In this document: in pieces, positions 1 to 12,900 of the stretch
Layout of the letters: every line of letters starts with the position of its first letter
Position numbering within the stretch: the first letter of the stretch is position 1
Assembly: GCA_013396525.1 (NCBI GenBank)
Contig: VWYX01001162.1
Location: 79,646-143,645, forward strand
DNA length: 64,000 bases
Direction: 5' to 3'
From: Chaetorhynchus papuensis
Lineage: Eukaryota > Chordata > Aves > Passeriformes > Rhipiduridae
Translations under genes and position numbers: made by a program
Notes under the pieces: model-generated
Databases searched by the model: none
Told to the model about the DNA's origin: nothing
Seen by the model: the letters and a program-made list of their open reading frames with translations, nothing else

Positions 1-90
1 TAATATAACATAGCATAACATAACATAACATATAACACAACATAATATAACATAATATAGCATAATATAATACAATATAATATACAATTT
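1..90. repeat. AT-rich pentanucleotide-like simple repeat
   Basis: The first ~90 bases are a degenerate array of TAACA, TAATA and TAGCA units with almost no G. It begins at or before the window edge, so its true length is unknown. No function is implied. Confidence 0.8.
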
Positions 91-780
91 TATCTGCTGT
101 TTTGTCCCAGAGTTCACATAGTAATTCTGTCGTTTCCATTGAAGCTGCTCAGACATCTCAAAAAATCCTTTCTGTGTGGAAGAGTGGAAGGGATACCCCA
201 GCAACTTTTGCCAAAAGGTGTCTTCCTCCCTTCTTTCCCCTTTTTGCTTTGCTGCCTTACTTCATCTCATCACCTTAAGTACCCAAAGAACCAGGGAGGC
301 CAAAAACCTGTTTCAAAAGCACTCAGGGGCCATAGAACCGTGCATTTGAAAATATTGTCAGGTGTTCTCATGGGACTAATTTTGGAAAATTAGAACTATT
401 CCACCAGCAGCTATGATACTTTCCCAGCAGAACAGAGAAAAGGGTATTTGTGTGGGTCAGGATCCAACCCCAAGGTCTCTGCCAGCCCCCATGGGTGGGC
501 TGGGTGGGAGGGCCCTTGGAGAAGCCCAACGCTGCTGCCTCCATCGCGCTGAGAGCCAAACTTCACCTCGTTTACTGTAAACAGACGAACTGGGAGCGAG
601 TTCTTGCTGAGATCCTTTGAAGTTTTTGGATACTGCGAGCTCTGTGCCTAGCAGGAAATTAGTCAAACATCACGGGAAGCTACAAAAGCAAGGAGTGAGC
701 CTATCCAAGCCAGGGCTGTTATCGAGGGCAGAGGCGAGTGAAGACACTATTTGGATAACCCTTGCTCAGGCACCACAGCT
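91..780. other. Upstream flank of ITIH2, no gene recognised
   Basis: I see no exon, repeat family or RNA gene here. Short open frames on both strands do not resemble any protein I know and lack splice context. One forkhead-like TGTAAACA motif lies near 575-583, but it is isolated. Confidence 0.5.
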
Positions 781-900
781 CAGGCTTGCGTTGCAAGGCA
801 AATATTTACCTACGGCCTAAACAAAGTCAGCGTTTCAGAACTTTGCTCAAAATGCTGCATAAACCTGGGCTGTTTCCTTGAACTTGTCTCAGAGAAGGGA
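781..900 (+). promoter_or_regulatory. ITIH2: Candidate ITIH2 promoter with liver-factor motifs
   Basis: Three motifs typical of hepatocyte promoters cluster within 65 bases. They are a C/EBP-like TTGCGTTGCAA at 786-796, a FOXA/HNF3-like TATTTAC at 803-809 and an HNF4-type direct-repeat-like AGAACTTTGCTCA at 837-849. A weak TATA-like GCATAAAC is at 857-864, about 95 bases before the ATG. ITIH2 is known to be expressed mainly in liver, which fits, but motif matches alone are weak evidence and no start site is proven. Confidence 0.4.
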
Positions 901-956
901 AGAACTTGTGTCTGTACCTGTGCAGGCTGTTTTAGGAGGAAACAAGTGGGAAGAAA

Positions 957-3900
957 ATGAAGCATCTGAGCAGCTTCCTGGTTTTGTTCCTTATTTCTGG
1001 AGTTGGAGGCTTTGATCTTGTAATTGATGACATCCCAGATGTGAGTATTTGGAGGCAGGGCCCAGGTCTCCCTTGCTTGCTGAAGTCCATACGGAAGCTG
1101 CAGTGGGAGCAGAATTGGGTCACTGCTTCACAGTTCTCTTCTACTTTTAGCTGTAAATATTCTGATAATTGGTCTTCATCTGTCATTTGTAGTGTTGGTT
1201 TTGTAATATTACCAAACTTGGGATAGTATGAGAATAATGCAAATTTTCTTTCCAAGCTGGTTTCATGTTTTCGCTTTAGTGTTGCCTTTTCTGTTGTGGT
1301 TTTAACCTTTAAACATTCAAGTGGGCTTCCACACTCAGATCTTCAGTATATTTTATACCCTGTTTCCCTGGAATAAGCAGAATCAGGGCACCTAGACATC
1401 CTTGGGATGGAGCCTCCTGTGTGAAACACTATGAACTTTAGCAAAGCTTTGTATGGAATTGGGTTTTTGTTAACAGGAATTCAAATATGGAGTGAATATC
1501 TTATTGACTTTACATTCCTCAGCAGAGGGATGAGATAATTTATAAGAGACTCTAATTTCTTGGGATAATACAATGATGAAAAGAAGTATAGCTACAGCTT
1601 TGACTCTGAAACGGAGTCTAAATTTAAACCCCCAGGCTCAGGTGAACTTAGATTTGGTGTCCACACCCAATTCCACATTGTAGTTTTGAAATATTTCTGT
1701 GAAGTCAGCAGGGATGATATGAGCCTTTCTTTTCCTTTGCAGGACTAATAAAAATCTTCAGTGAGCTGGGATATCCTATTTTTCTTTATTTTTACAGCCA
1801 TTTTCTTGACTCAATGAGAGTTTAAAACTGGGTTTGTAATTTCCAGGAAAAATATTCCAGACCCGTGGTTCTTTCTAATGGTAGATGCCTTATCAATTTA
1901 ACATCAATGTTCTTAAACAATTTAAATTCATTTTGTGCAAGCCTTTGTAGGTATGCTATCAAATAAGTCAGAATGGAAATCATGCACTTAAACTTCTTTA
2001 TTGCCATAAATTAAACTCATAACAAAATTTAATTAAGTGTATTGCTGTGGTGTGACCCACACTTCTAAATGAATCAGTGCAGCTTTGCACTTGGAAAAGA
2101 CCTGATGTTCTTTTGCTGTCAGTGGGGGAAATTTAGTTCTCAGGTATTTTGGTATAAAACCAGAGACGATATCTACTGGTTTGAGCAGAAATTCTCTGAA
2201 CTTGCTGGTTTGAGTGAGATCAGTGTCTGAAATGCTGTAGTTTCCGTGGCTAGACCCATCCTGATGATAATCATCTGCCTCTTGCTCTTTGTGGTCATTT
2301 CATGTTAAATATTACTCCTTGTTTCAGAAGGAAAGGCTGTAAAATGATGGTAGAGGTCATGATCTTATAAGAGTTTATAGAGCTGCTTGGCCACTGAGGG
2401 AAACTGAATGTGTGGGGATTTTGGTCTGAGGTGGTTTGTGCTTCTGCTCCCCATTTGCATCCAGGGGAGGTAAATTCCCTTTGGAACTGTAAAGTGCTAA
2501 TCAGTAATAAATCAAATGGCAAATCAAACAGTAAGGCAGCAGCAACTCTTTCTTTCTTCTTCTCTCTGCTCTAGGAAGTGGAAAACCTGATTGATTTAGA
2601 AATGGATGGATTTCCCTCAAGCCCCAAGGCGAGAAATGGCAGGTACCAGGTACAGTACCCAGAAATGCCTCAAGGAGGAGGGAAGCCAGAGTGCCTGGGA
2701 GCTCTCTCCAGGTGTCTTGTTCCATGTCCAGGGTTGTGAGTGTGCAGTCAGGTGGGCCCAGCTGGTCTTTAGAGGCGTTGAGACTTCCATAACTTGGGAT
2801 GGGACAAGAACTGCTGCTCTCCCTTCAGCACAGCAAGGCTTTGTTCTGTATCTGTGCTCCTGGGGTGATAAACAATGGAGATGCTTGTCTAATTTCATGT
2901 GTGGGGAAAGTCCCATTGATACTGGTCAGGCTTTTCCATGAGAAAATGGAAGAGGACTTCAGGCCCTGACAAGGCTGAAAACTTTCAGTCCATTCATTCA
3001 TGTTTAACTCTGGCCAAAGAGTGAAGCTCAGTGATGACCTGGTGGCATCTGAGACCTGGGAAGAAAATTTGTTTCCAGCACACTGATGGGTTGCAGGTTA
3101 TTTTAGTCTGCTGGCTTGGGAAACAGAAACATCTAGAGCAGCACTGCAAGAGTTTTTCTGTGTTTTACACAGTAGCAATTAATGATGATACTAATGAAGT
3201 TAGTTGTTTGAATGCATTAATTTTTCTTTACACTGCGTGAAAGAAATGATGATCAGAGTGGACTTTGTCCTCCACCAAGCTCTGGTGCTGCTTTTCTTGA
3301 GCTTGTTCAATGTAGTGAAAACAAAAGATCCTCTTCAGTAATGTTGGATTTCCCAGCATCTTTGAAATTACACACAGGAAAACCTGATTTATTTTTTTAT
3401 CCTAAGGCTTTGGATGGAACTTATTGATACCTAAAGCCTACATAACAGTGGAAGAAAATGGCAGACTTTAGCATGAGTATGAATCAAGCCTGCTCACATT
3501 TGCCAGTCCAGTGTTTAAATAACTTAATCATGATCTAATCAGAAATCCCTCCTAGCTGCACTTCTTCAGGGCATCATTTCTTTCCAGTGTGTCTGTATCA
3601 GTGCCATATGTGTTAAGTTGCCTCTGTTCCCAAAATTTCTGGATACATACAGGCCCAGACATATGCATGCAGTAATTTGCAATTCTACCACTTGTTTCAT
3701 TACACCAGTTATTGCTTTTATTCCCATACATTACTTCCCATCCTTTACCCATCAAATGAATCTTTGCAAACCAGTAGAACTAACATCTCAGCTACTCTTA
3801 AATTAGTTGGGTCACAGTAAAATACAACCAATGAGATTAAACTGAACTGTGCAAACCATCTTGAGACAGCAGCTCTTGGCCAGCAGCAGGCACAGTCATT

Positions 3901-6900
3901 TACTGTTCATCACTAAAGGAAGACTGTTTCCCAAATTATTTTTTCAGCACTATGCTTTCCTGCAAAGAGCTCACCAGCCCGTTGGCAACAAGGCAACAGA
4001 GCTCCTCGCAGACCCTATTGATTGCCTCTAAACACAGAGGATGGTTTTCTAGGTACAGATAAGGTGTTCTGCTATTTTGCTCCTGAGTAATCCCAAAATG
4101 CTGTGCCTCAGGTATGTGAATGGTCCTCGTGACCACAGCAGCAGGGTGTTCCACGGGCTGGAATGCAGGTGACCTTGTGGACCTCTGTATGGCTGTGCAC
4201 AGCTGTTATCTCTGTTTTGGAGATAGATAATGTGTCTAGACTTGTGAGGCACCCCGTGAGGTGGGATGTTCTGCAACACGGTCCCCAGGTCTGGGTCCTG
4301 ATCTCTGGCTGTCCAGAGGTGGGTGAGATCACACCTTTTTCCTCACTGTTCTGCCTGCCTGGTTTGCCCTCCAAGAGAAGCAGCACAGGAAGGACTTATG
4401 GAAAGAGATAGGGTGGAATGATAGAATCATGGAATGATTTTGGTTGGAAGGAACCTTAAAGACCATCTTGTTCCAACTCCCCTGCCATGGGCAGGAACAC
4501 TTTCCACAGCTTCCACTAGACCAGGTTGCTCCAAGCCCCACCCGACCTGGCCTTGAACACTTCCAGAGATGGGCCAGCCACAACTTCTCTGAACATCCTG
4601 TGCCAGGGCCTCACCACCTTCACAGTGAAAAATTTCTTCCTAAATCAGCTGGTTGGAGACTCCCCCAGCTCCCAGCATATAAATGTAACCAAACAGACAA
4701 GGATTCATCTGCAGCACTGTGAAGACAAACTCTGCCAAGTCTTAGGTCTGAAATTTCTCTTCTTGCATCTCACAGTGAGGATCCCCTGAAAGGAGTGTGA
4801 AGGGGTTGCAATGGATTTGGAGTGTGTTTAAAACTGCTTAGGAAATTACAGGAAAACAAGTGAATTATGAGGGAACAGCACCTCAAATAACTGGAAGGGC
4901 ATTCCAGGTAGATCACAGACTCACAGAAACATGGAATAGTTTAGGTTGGAAGGGCCCTGAAAGATCACCTAATTCCAACCCCCTGCCATGGGCAGGGACA
5001 CCTTCCAGTAGACCAGGTTTCTCCAAGCCCTGTCCAATCTGGCCTTGAACACTTGCAGGTCACATCTTCTACCTAGTTTCTCATGTTGGGCATCTGCTTT
5101 TCAACATTTTTGTGCCCCAGTAGAAAATAAATTTCTGTCAAATGCAGAACACCTGTGATTCTGCTCTCCTTATTTTATTAAATAGCTGCAATGTCCATGC
5201 ACAGTGATTTGAACAAAGATCACTGTGAAGGGTTAAATATCCGTGGCCTGCACAGGTGTCAGGAGAAGATGCATCTCAGTAGGTGAAGACAGAGCCCAGC
5301 ACCTGTCCTTCAAACAGTTCCTGAGGCACACGTTGTCTTCATTCTAATTAGCAGTTTGCCACACACAAGATGTAGCTCAAGATCCTGTTTTTCTGCAGTG
5401 ATCAGCAGGTCTGGATGTGGTTTAAAAGCAAGGATCAGCCATGAATCCTCATGCTGGAAATAGCAGGAGCCTCATGTGCCTCAGAAGTCCCTGTTCTCAA
5501 TAATCCCATCAGCACTCAGACCTGAATGGAGGATCTTCAAGGCCAGGTTGGATGGGGCTTGAAGCAACCTGATCTAGTGGAAAGTGTCCCTGCCCATGGC
5601 AAGGGAGGTGGAATTAAAGGATCTTTAGGGTCCCTTTCGACCCAAACCATTCTGTCATTCTGTGTTTCTATGATTCTGGGGTTCAGGTACCTGAAGATAA
5701 AGGTACAGCTCTGTCCTCCTGACCTGTTGGAGTGGCTGCCCTTGTCAGCCTCTGAGTTCCCAGGGGTATGGCTGGCCCACCCCATGTCTGCTTTCTAACA
5801 ACAGCCGTGGAAGTCTCTACGTGTGGCAGTGATAAGCTCCCTCTCCATCAGCACCTCCCCCTTCTCCCCCAGGAACAATCAGGAAGGAAACCTGGGCATC
5901 CTGAAAGCTTTAACCACCATTCCTAAAGTGGGTCAGGAGCCCTAAGCTGAGAACCAGAAAAGTACCCCCATAAAACAAAACCCCTCTGTGCCAAGGTCTT
6001 GGTCTTCATCTTTCTAAAATTAGATTTGTTTCAGTTAATGTTGATCTAGTTTTAATTTGTATTCCAGCTGGTGATGTTCCCTGTGCCAAGGGTATGTGTG
6101 GGGCCAACAATCATTCTTCATGGTCTGTTTCTTTACCAGGTGTGAAGGTACAGTTCACTGTACACTGAAGTTTGTGGGGTGTCAGGATGGACTGAGACAA
6201 GATCAGTCCATCAGGCTTTGCAGAGGGTCTCCAGAGAGCCATGAACTTCAAGATCTTGAAATCTGAGTCTGAATGGTTCAGTTTGAGCCTTTAGAGCTAG
6301 AAAATGAAAACCTGCATTTGTTCTCAGGCAGGAAAAAGTCTTGCAGTGTCTCCATCTGCCTTTAAAGGGTCCTTAAAACCATGTCTTTAAAATGAACTTC
6401 TTGTGGCATCATCATCATCTCTTATACAGCACAAGATTTCCCTGGAACAGTATATTAATTAGTTTCAAATGAAGTTAAAAACTGCAGAGCAATCTTTGTG
6501 TGCATCATGGGATTAAAGATGTTTTCATGAGCATCTTCTGTGGTTTGGGGTCCTCTTGACCCTGGAGAGCTGAACTGGCCTAGTTGTGAAGATAATATGA
6601 ATGTAGATCTCTCCTTTAAACAATTTCGTCTAGGTGAGCCAAATTCCCTTTCAGGGGTTTAATATAAATATTCCATATGTGAAGGGGATTTTTTGGGGGA
6701 TTAAACAGAATTATTCCAATGGCCACAAGATGTCAGCACCTTGCCATAGAAATTTCCAAATGGAACCACTCATAAGGCAGGGGGGGGAACCCTTAATGAG
6801 CATCCATTAATGAGCAATTTCATCCAAGTAATGCACACATAACTAACTTCCATAGGCACAAGCATGTAAATGTAATATCGATTACACAATGGGTTTTTTA

Positions 6901-9900
6901 ATTCATACATATTGCACATAATAAATAAATAAATATTCTCTAATATAAATGACAACAAAGTGAACCAAAGAAGTCTGGAGTTTGAGTTTTTTTCATAGAA
7001 AAAAAGAGAGAATGTTCCTGTTAAAAACAAGGGTGTCTGAGGATGACTTTCTGCCAGGGTGATTTGCTTTCAGGAAGAATGTTTTTCTAGAAGAGAATGT
7101 TTTCTTTAAAAAAAAAAATAACAGAGGAAGAAAGCTGTCCTGTTTGTGATAGGCTCTGAGACACAGCTGGAAGATCACATGCTCCAACATCCCGTGTAGA
7201 AATACATAAAATAAGACAAAAGGAATATTCACACTTAGTCTGGAAACTCAAACCAATTCTCATTCATGTCCAGAGAAGGGCAATGGGGCTGAGCAAGGGT
7301 CTGGAGCACTAGTCTGATGAGGACCAGTTGAGGGAGCTGGGGGAGCCCAGCCTGGGGAAAAGGAGGCTCAGGGGGGACCTTCTGGCTCTGCACAACTCCC
7401 TGACAGGAGGGGGCAATCAGGTGGGGGTCAGGCTCTCCTTCTGGGGAAAAAGAGACAGGATGAGCAGAAACAGCCTCAAGTTGTGCCAGGGGAGGTTTAG
7501 GTTGGATATTAGGGAACAACTCTTCACTGAAAGGGTTGTCGAGAATTGAGACAGGCTTCCCATGGAAGTGTTGGAATCGCTATTGATGGAAGTGTTCAAA
7601 AAAACATGTAGATGTTTTGTGGTAGCGCTGGCGGTGTCAGGTTGATGGTTGGACTTGATCTTAGAGGTTTTTTCCAGCCTTAATGGTTCTGTGATTCTCT
7701 ATGGTTCTGTGATTCATAATCTTAGAAGACAGTCTTAAGCCACTGATCCCTGTCTTGAAAGAGCCAGTCAGTGTTCTCAGCCTTGCTGAAATATCCCCTC
7801 CCTATTCTTCTCTTCCAGCGGAGCACATCCGACTGGGGCTACGTTGGAGATCTGGTGAGTATTTTTCTTCCCTTGTGGTAAACAATACTGAACAAAGTGA
7901 TTTTCTAGTTAACCATTTTTTGGAAATCAATCCCTCTGTTTGTTCAGTTCCTTGTTTTTACTGCCGGTTGGGTATTAACCTATTTTCTTTAAACAGAGAG
8001 CCGTTTGCACAATACTGTTGATACATCTGCTCTTGGAGGGAGAAGGGTATGGTAAATATGAAGAAATAAGCATCAAAAGTGATTAGACAATGTCTTAATA
8101 AAACATTTTAATACTGTTCTCCCACTGCTGTGCTTTAACCATTTGCAACACTAGGTCAGTAACCAATGCTTCAAGTCTCCTCTATTTAGGACTTTTATTG
8201 AAAATGTGAGCTCTCTTCCCCTCATTATATGATGTTCAGGATTACTGTGTAGCTTTCCATGCTGGATTGCACTGATAGAGTCATTCCAAGGACTGGTTGC
8301 GCAGTGAAAAACAAGGAAAACATTCCAGTTTAATAAATACCCTCTTTCAGCCTAAATGTTCTAATGAACTATATTCATGTGAATATCCTGCCACAGTTGC
8401 CAGGTAAAATATGGAGATGTCCTGAACTTGAGCTCATGTCCCCTCTAGCTGCCATACTGTAAGGAGCAGCAATTAAAAAGTGGCACTGAGACTATAAAAT
8501 TGATGGATATTGTCCCCCTAGGGCATTTTTTCCAGCAGTGCCCTAAATTTATAGAGCACTTGTGTCGATTGCAGGTGGAGGATGATGACAAGGTCGGTCT
8601 TTACAGCTACAAGGTTCAATCCACCATCACATCTCGGTTGGCCAACACAATGATCCAAGCCAAGATGGTGAACAACGCCAAGCGGCCGCAGCCCATCATG
8701 TTTGACGTGCAAGTGCCCAAAGGAGCTTTCATTGACAACTTTACCATGTAAGCACTGGTCAGGTGTCAGCCTCGTCCTCTGGAAGCATTCAGTGGGCTGG
8801 GAAGGAAGTGTTTGTGAAAGCAAAAGGCTCTTATTAATTTCCAGGTTCGGTGTAATTTTTGCGGGCTTTCTCATCCAAAAAAGGCTCATGTCGTCAGTCA
8901 GTCTGAGTGTCCAGGTCTTCCTCTCCACTTATTATTGAGCTGTTGGTCAATATCAACAAAATTGGACAAAAGTGTCAAATAGACTAAGCCCCCACCTTGC
9001 CAGATCAAAGGAGAGAGACCCAAATTAGAGCCCTTACTGAACAGAAACTGGCCTGGTTCAGTATCCATTCAGAGAGGCAGCAGCCAGCTTGCTGGTCAGG
9101 AGATGTCCTGATCCATATTCCAAACCAACCATGACTTCAGGAACTGCCTTCCCTGCCCAAAGCGCGGGGAAAGTGGGAAGGAGGTGGAGGAAAGCAGGTC
9201 CTTCTCAGAGCACAGTGGTGCTGGCTGCTTGAAAAAAAAGCAGGTAGGGGAAAAGACAGAGCTCTAGTGAAAATCAGACTTCATTGCTTTGGGGTTAAAC
9301 AAGAACCCTGTTATTTCATTTCCCACCAGCTTAGATTTCGCTGACGTAAACTGAAGAAACAGTCCTCGATTGTAAAGTTGTTTCTTTTGCAAACTGACTG
9401 TGCTTCTCTCTCCTAGGGATATCAACGGTATCACATTTACCAGCCATATTCGGGAAAAATCTGAAGCCAGAAAAATGTACTCTCAAGCAAAAGCCAAAGG
9501 CAAAGCTGCTGGAATAGTCAGGTATAAACCCTTTGGCATTTGGGTTTTGTACTGAACTTACTCACAGGAGAACTGAGATGACCCGTCCCAGGAGGAGATA
9601 GATGAGGGGGAATCCTGGAAACGAAAATTCTTACTTACAGCAGCTCTGATATTTAGTTGTCATGGACTTAAACTGTGTTTCTGCTTTCAGCTTGCTGAAA
9701 CACCCTGTGCTAACAGACAACTGCAGCTCCCTGGTAGAGGCCACAGTTAGAATCACACAGCAAAATCCTCAATCTAGACCAAAGTCCAAAGAAGTGTTTT
9801 CTTCTTCTTGTATTTTCTCAAAATAACCCCACAGCTGACTTTTCAGGAGCAATGCCTTGGATATGGAAAACTTCCAAACCGAAGTGAATGTGCCCCCAGG

Positions 9901-12900
9901 AATGAGGATCCAGTTCCAGCTTCACTACCACGAAATGATCCGAAGGAAGCTGAGCTCCTATGAGCACGTCATCTCTGTGAAGCCAGGACGCCTGGCCAAG
10001 CACTTGGAGGTAAAGCACAGCTGGGCTGTGTAGGCAGAACCCCTCAGGTGAATCCTTGCTGAGAAAGCACCCACAGTTTTTGGGGAGGTCTCTCTGCCCG
10101 TGGCATGGGACTTGGAACTGGATGAATTTTAGGATCCCTTCCAACCCAAACCATTCTGGGATGCTAAGACAAATCATGGTTGTGGCGGGACAGCCAGAGG
10201 TCATCAGCTCTCATAGGACTCTACCTCATGAAGTTGGGGGTTTTTGTGAAAAGCACTGTTCCAAATAAATAGAAAATGTTGCTTGTTTTGCTTCAGTCAA
10301 GTCAAGTTTACACAAGAGTATAAAAAGATCAAAGCTTGTTTGCCCAAGTGGTTCTGACGTGAGCCAGACGTGATTCAGGAGATTGTCAGCTGTGTTTACA
10401 AGTGGAGACAGGACACATTTGCTCCTCGCTATCCCAGGTTGCTCCAAGCCCTGGCCAACCTGGCCTCGAACACCTCCAGGGATGGGGCAGCTCTCCACAC
10501 TAAATGTCCTCCCCTCCTGCCTTTAGGTGGATGTCCGCATCATTGAGCCGCAGGGACTTCGCTACGTGCATGTTCCTAATTCACTCGGAGATCATTTCGA
10601 TGGAATCACCACCATCTCCAAGGGAGAGAAAAAGGTAACCAGTCACAGACAAGAAAAAACACAACATCCTCAGTTTTCACACTTCCTCTATGCAGTCCTG
10701 GCATTTTTTGTACATGCTGGCAGCGTGCAAAAATGAGGCAAAAGTCTGTCTTTACTTCCTTAATAATATGCCAGGCAGTATTGTTTCTTGATGTTCAAAT
10801 TCACCCCATTCCTAGTTTAGCAAATTATTTCAGAGGTAGTAATGTGTCTATATTATGCCTTATCCTCTCAGGAAATTTCAAGTTGTCCAGTTAAAATAGA
10901 AAAAAAAAATCTGTAAAGTCTGCATGATCAATCACATGACTAATGAAAATGTTTCCCACTACTCAATTTACAGACAAATTACAATCTTTTGTTTGGGAAA
11001 AAAAAAGTCAGTTAGAAACCTATTAGAAATGTTGATAAAATTGTGGATAGTTTTAACTAGGAAAATGTTAAATAAGCCAACATATTGATTAATAGAAAAG
11101 GTTTGCACAGCTCTAGTTGAAAGATTTGGGGCTGTAGATGGGTCATGTGATTTGTGTCACAGTTGCTACTACTGAATCAACATATCCAGGCAAACCTCAG
11201 TGCTGTTTTTCTTCTGAAGTGACGAAGTCCATTTTCCACAAATAACAAAAGCAGAAAAGCGTTCGGTGAAATCAAGCATTCCATGGAGAGGTGGACTCTC
11301 TGTGTCAATCATCCCCCTCTCACACAAACCCTGGCTGACTGACGGTCTCTCCTCACTTCAAGGCTCATGTTTCTTTCAAGCCAACAATGGCTCAGCAGCG
11401 AAAATGCCCCAAGTGCTCGTCCACGGCCGTGGATGGAAATTTTGTGGTGCAGTACGACGTGAACAGAGAAACCACGGGGGGAGAACTGGAAGTAAGTGAG
11501 TCTGCTCAGCTGGGACCAGGGATCTGTGAATACAGGGATTGCTGCCCTTCAGCAAACTGTGCTAAACTTCATCCTTCAGGGGAATAAGCACGAGGACGAG
11601 CTCTGTATCCAATTGAAAGAACAGAGGGATTTTAAGTGGGCAGAATGGATTTATTTAATTTATGACTAAAACATGGGCTTACATATAGTAGGAGCAGATT
11701 CCTGTCATGTCCAAAAGCCAATGTCTTTGTACCTGGCAGCACTCTGGTGATTTAATGTAGAATCAGAGGATGGAGTTGTTGGATGATGTACCAATACATC
11801 ACAAGGAGACAACCAGAACATCACTATTTTTATGTTAACATGAAGCTGAGTTATGAGGTTGAATTATTACAGGCAGAACCGTCTTTTTTTAAAGCATTTT
11901 TCATTCCTCCCTATGCTAGTGCATGGGAGTTGTCTGAGAACCAGGCTCTGCTTTTATTGAGCAAAAATGGTGTAAGGCTACACAGATGTGCAGAGCTGGA
12001 AGTTGGAATTGGCCAATAAAGAAGAGACAAAGACAATAAGGAAAAAAAATTGGCTCATTAAGAATATAAGAATTTTCTGCTCTGTTGTTGTTTTGAGTTT
12101 TCTGAAATATCTTCTATCGCTCACTTCACTGCATTTTTTTTATTTTATTTTGCAGATTTTTAATGGCTATTTTATCCATTTCTTTGCTCCGGAAAATCTT
12201 GATCCACTGCCCAAAAACATTTTATTTGTTATAGATGTCAGTGGTTCAATGTGGGGGCTGAAAATGAAACAAGTAAGTGTTTTACCTCTGTTGCAAAATG
12301 AACCTCCTGCCAACTTTCCTCATGTGTTTTACCATGCAATTCTGTAGCACACTGGCATGTAAAATTACCAGCTTAGTTCTTTACACTTTACTCCACTGAA
12401 TTTGGAGAATATTTGGAATCAAAGACTTCATGATTTTACCCTTTATTTATAATGCTTCTTCCATGTTGTAAGGAAGAGGTGGTGCCAGATTTTAACTCTG
12501 AATTTAAATTTTAATTGACAGATCACAACATATTTTTCAAAGGCTCTGACCCCCTTTTTCTCTAATGTTCTATACTGAATCCTGGGAAAGTCTCAGTGGC
12601 GATACTCCATCCCTGCTTTCAAAATATGGACGAATTGCTGACAGCCCTCTGAAGACCACTAAGGACTGTTTAGACAACATAACCCAGAGAGGGAAAAAAA
12701 AATGTTGAAAATAAGATATTTTAGTCTGCAAGAGAAAATGTTTTGAGAAAGATAATCAGCCTCCAAATATGCAAACAACTGTTCTGAAAGGGAAACTCAT
12801 CAATGGACATTCCTGCCCAGCCAGGGTAGAATAAGGTGGAACCAGATGGATTTGCAGCAGGAGAGATTTATGTTATATATTAGAGAAAATTCTGTAGTTC

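Larger units (their letters stand above)
2650..7818 (+). other. ITIH2: ITIH2 intron 2
   Basis: This is the longest intron of the gene. It carries at least four CR1 fragments, listed separately, and A/T-rich stretches around 6880-7120. Nothing else is recognisable between the repeats. Confidence 0.7.

Noticed and set aside
8610..8640. tRNA B-box-like GGTTCAATCC
   Set aside because: It lies inside ITIH2 exon 4 and has no A box or cloverleaf around it.
8518..8928. A minus-strand frame of 136 codons at ITIH2 exon 4
   Set aside because: It is the antisense shadow of the exon.
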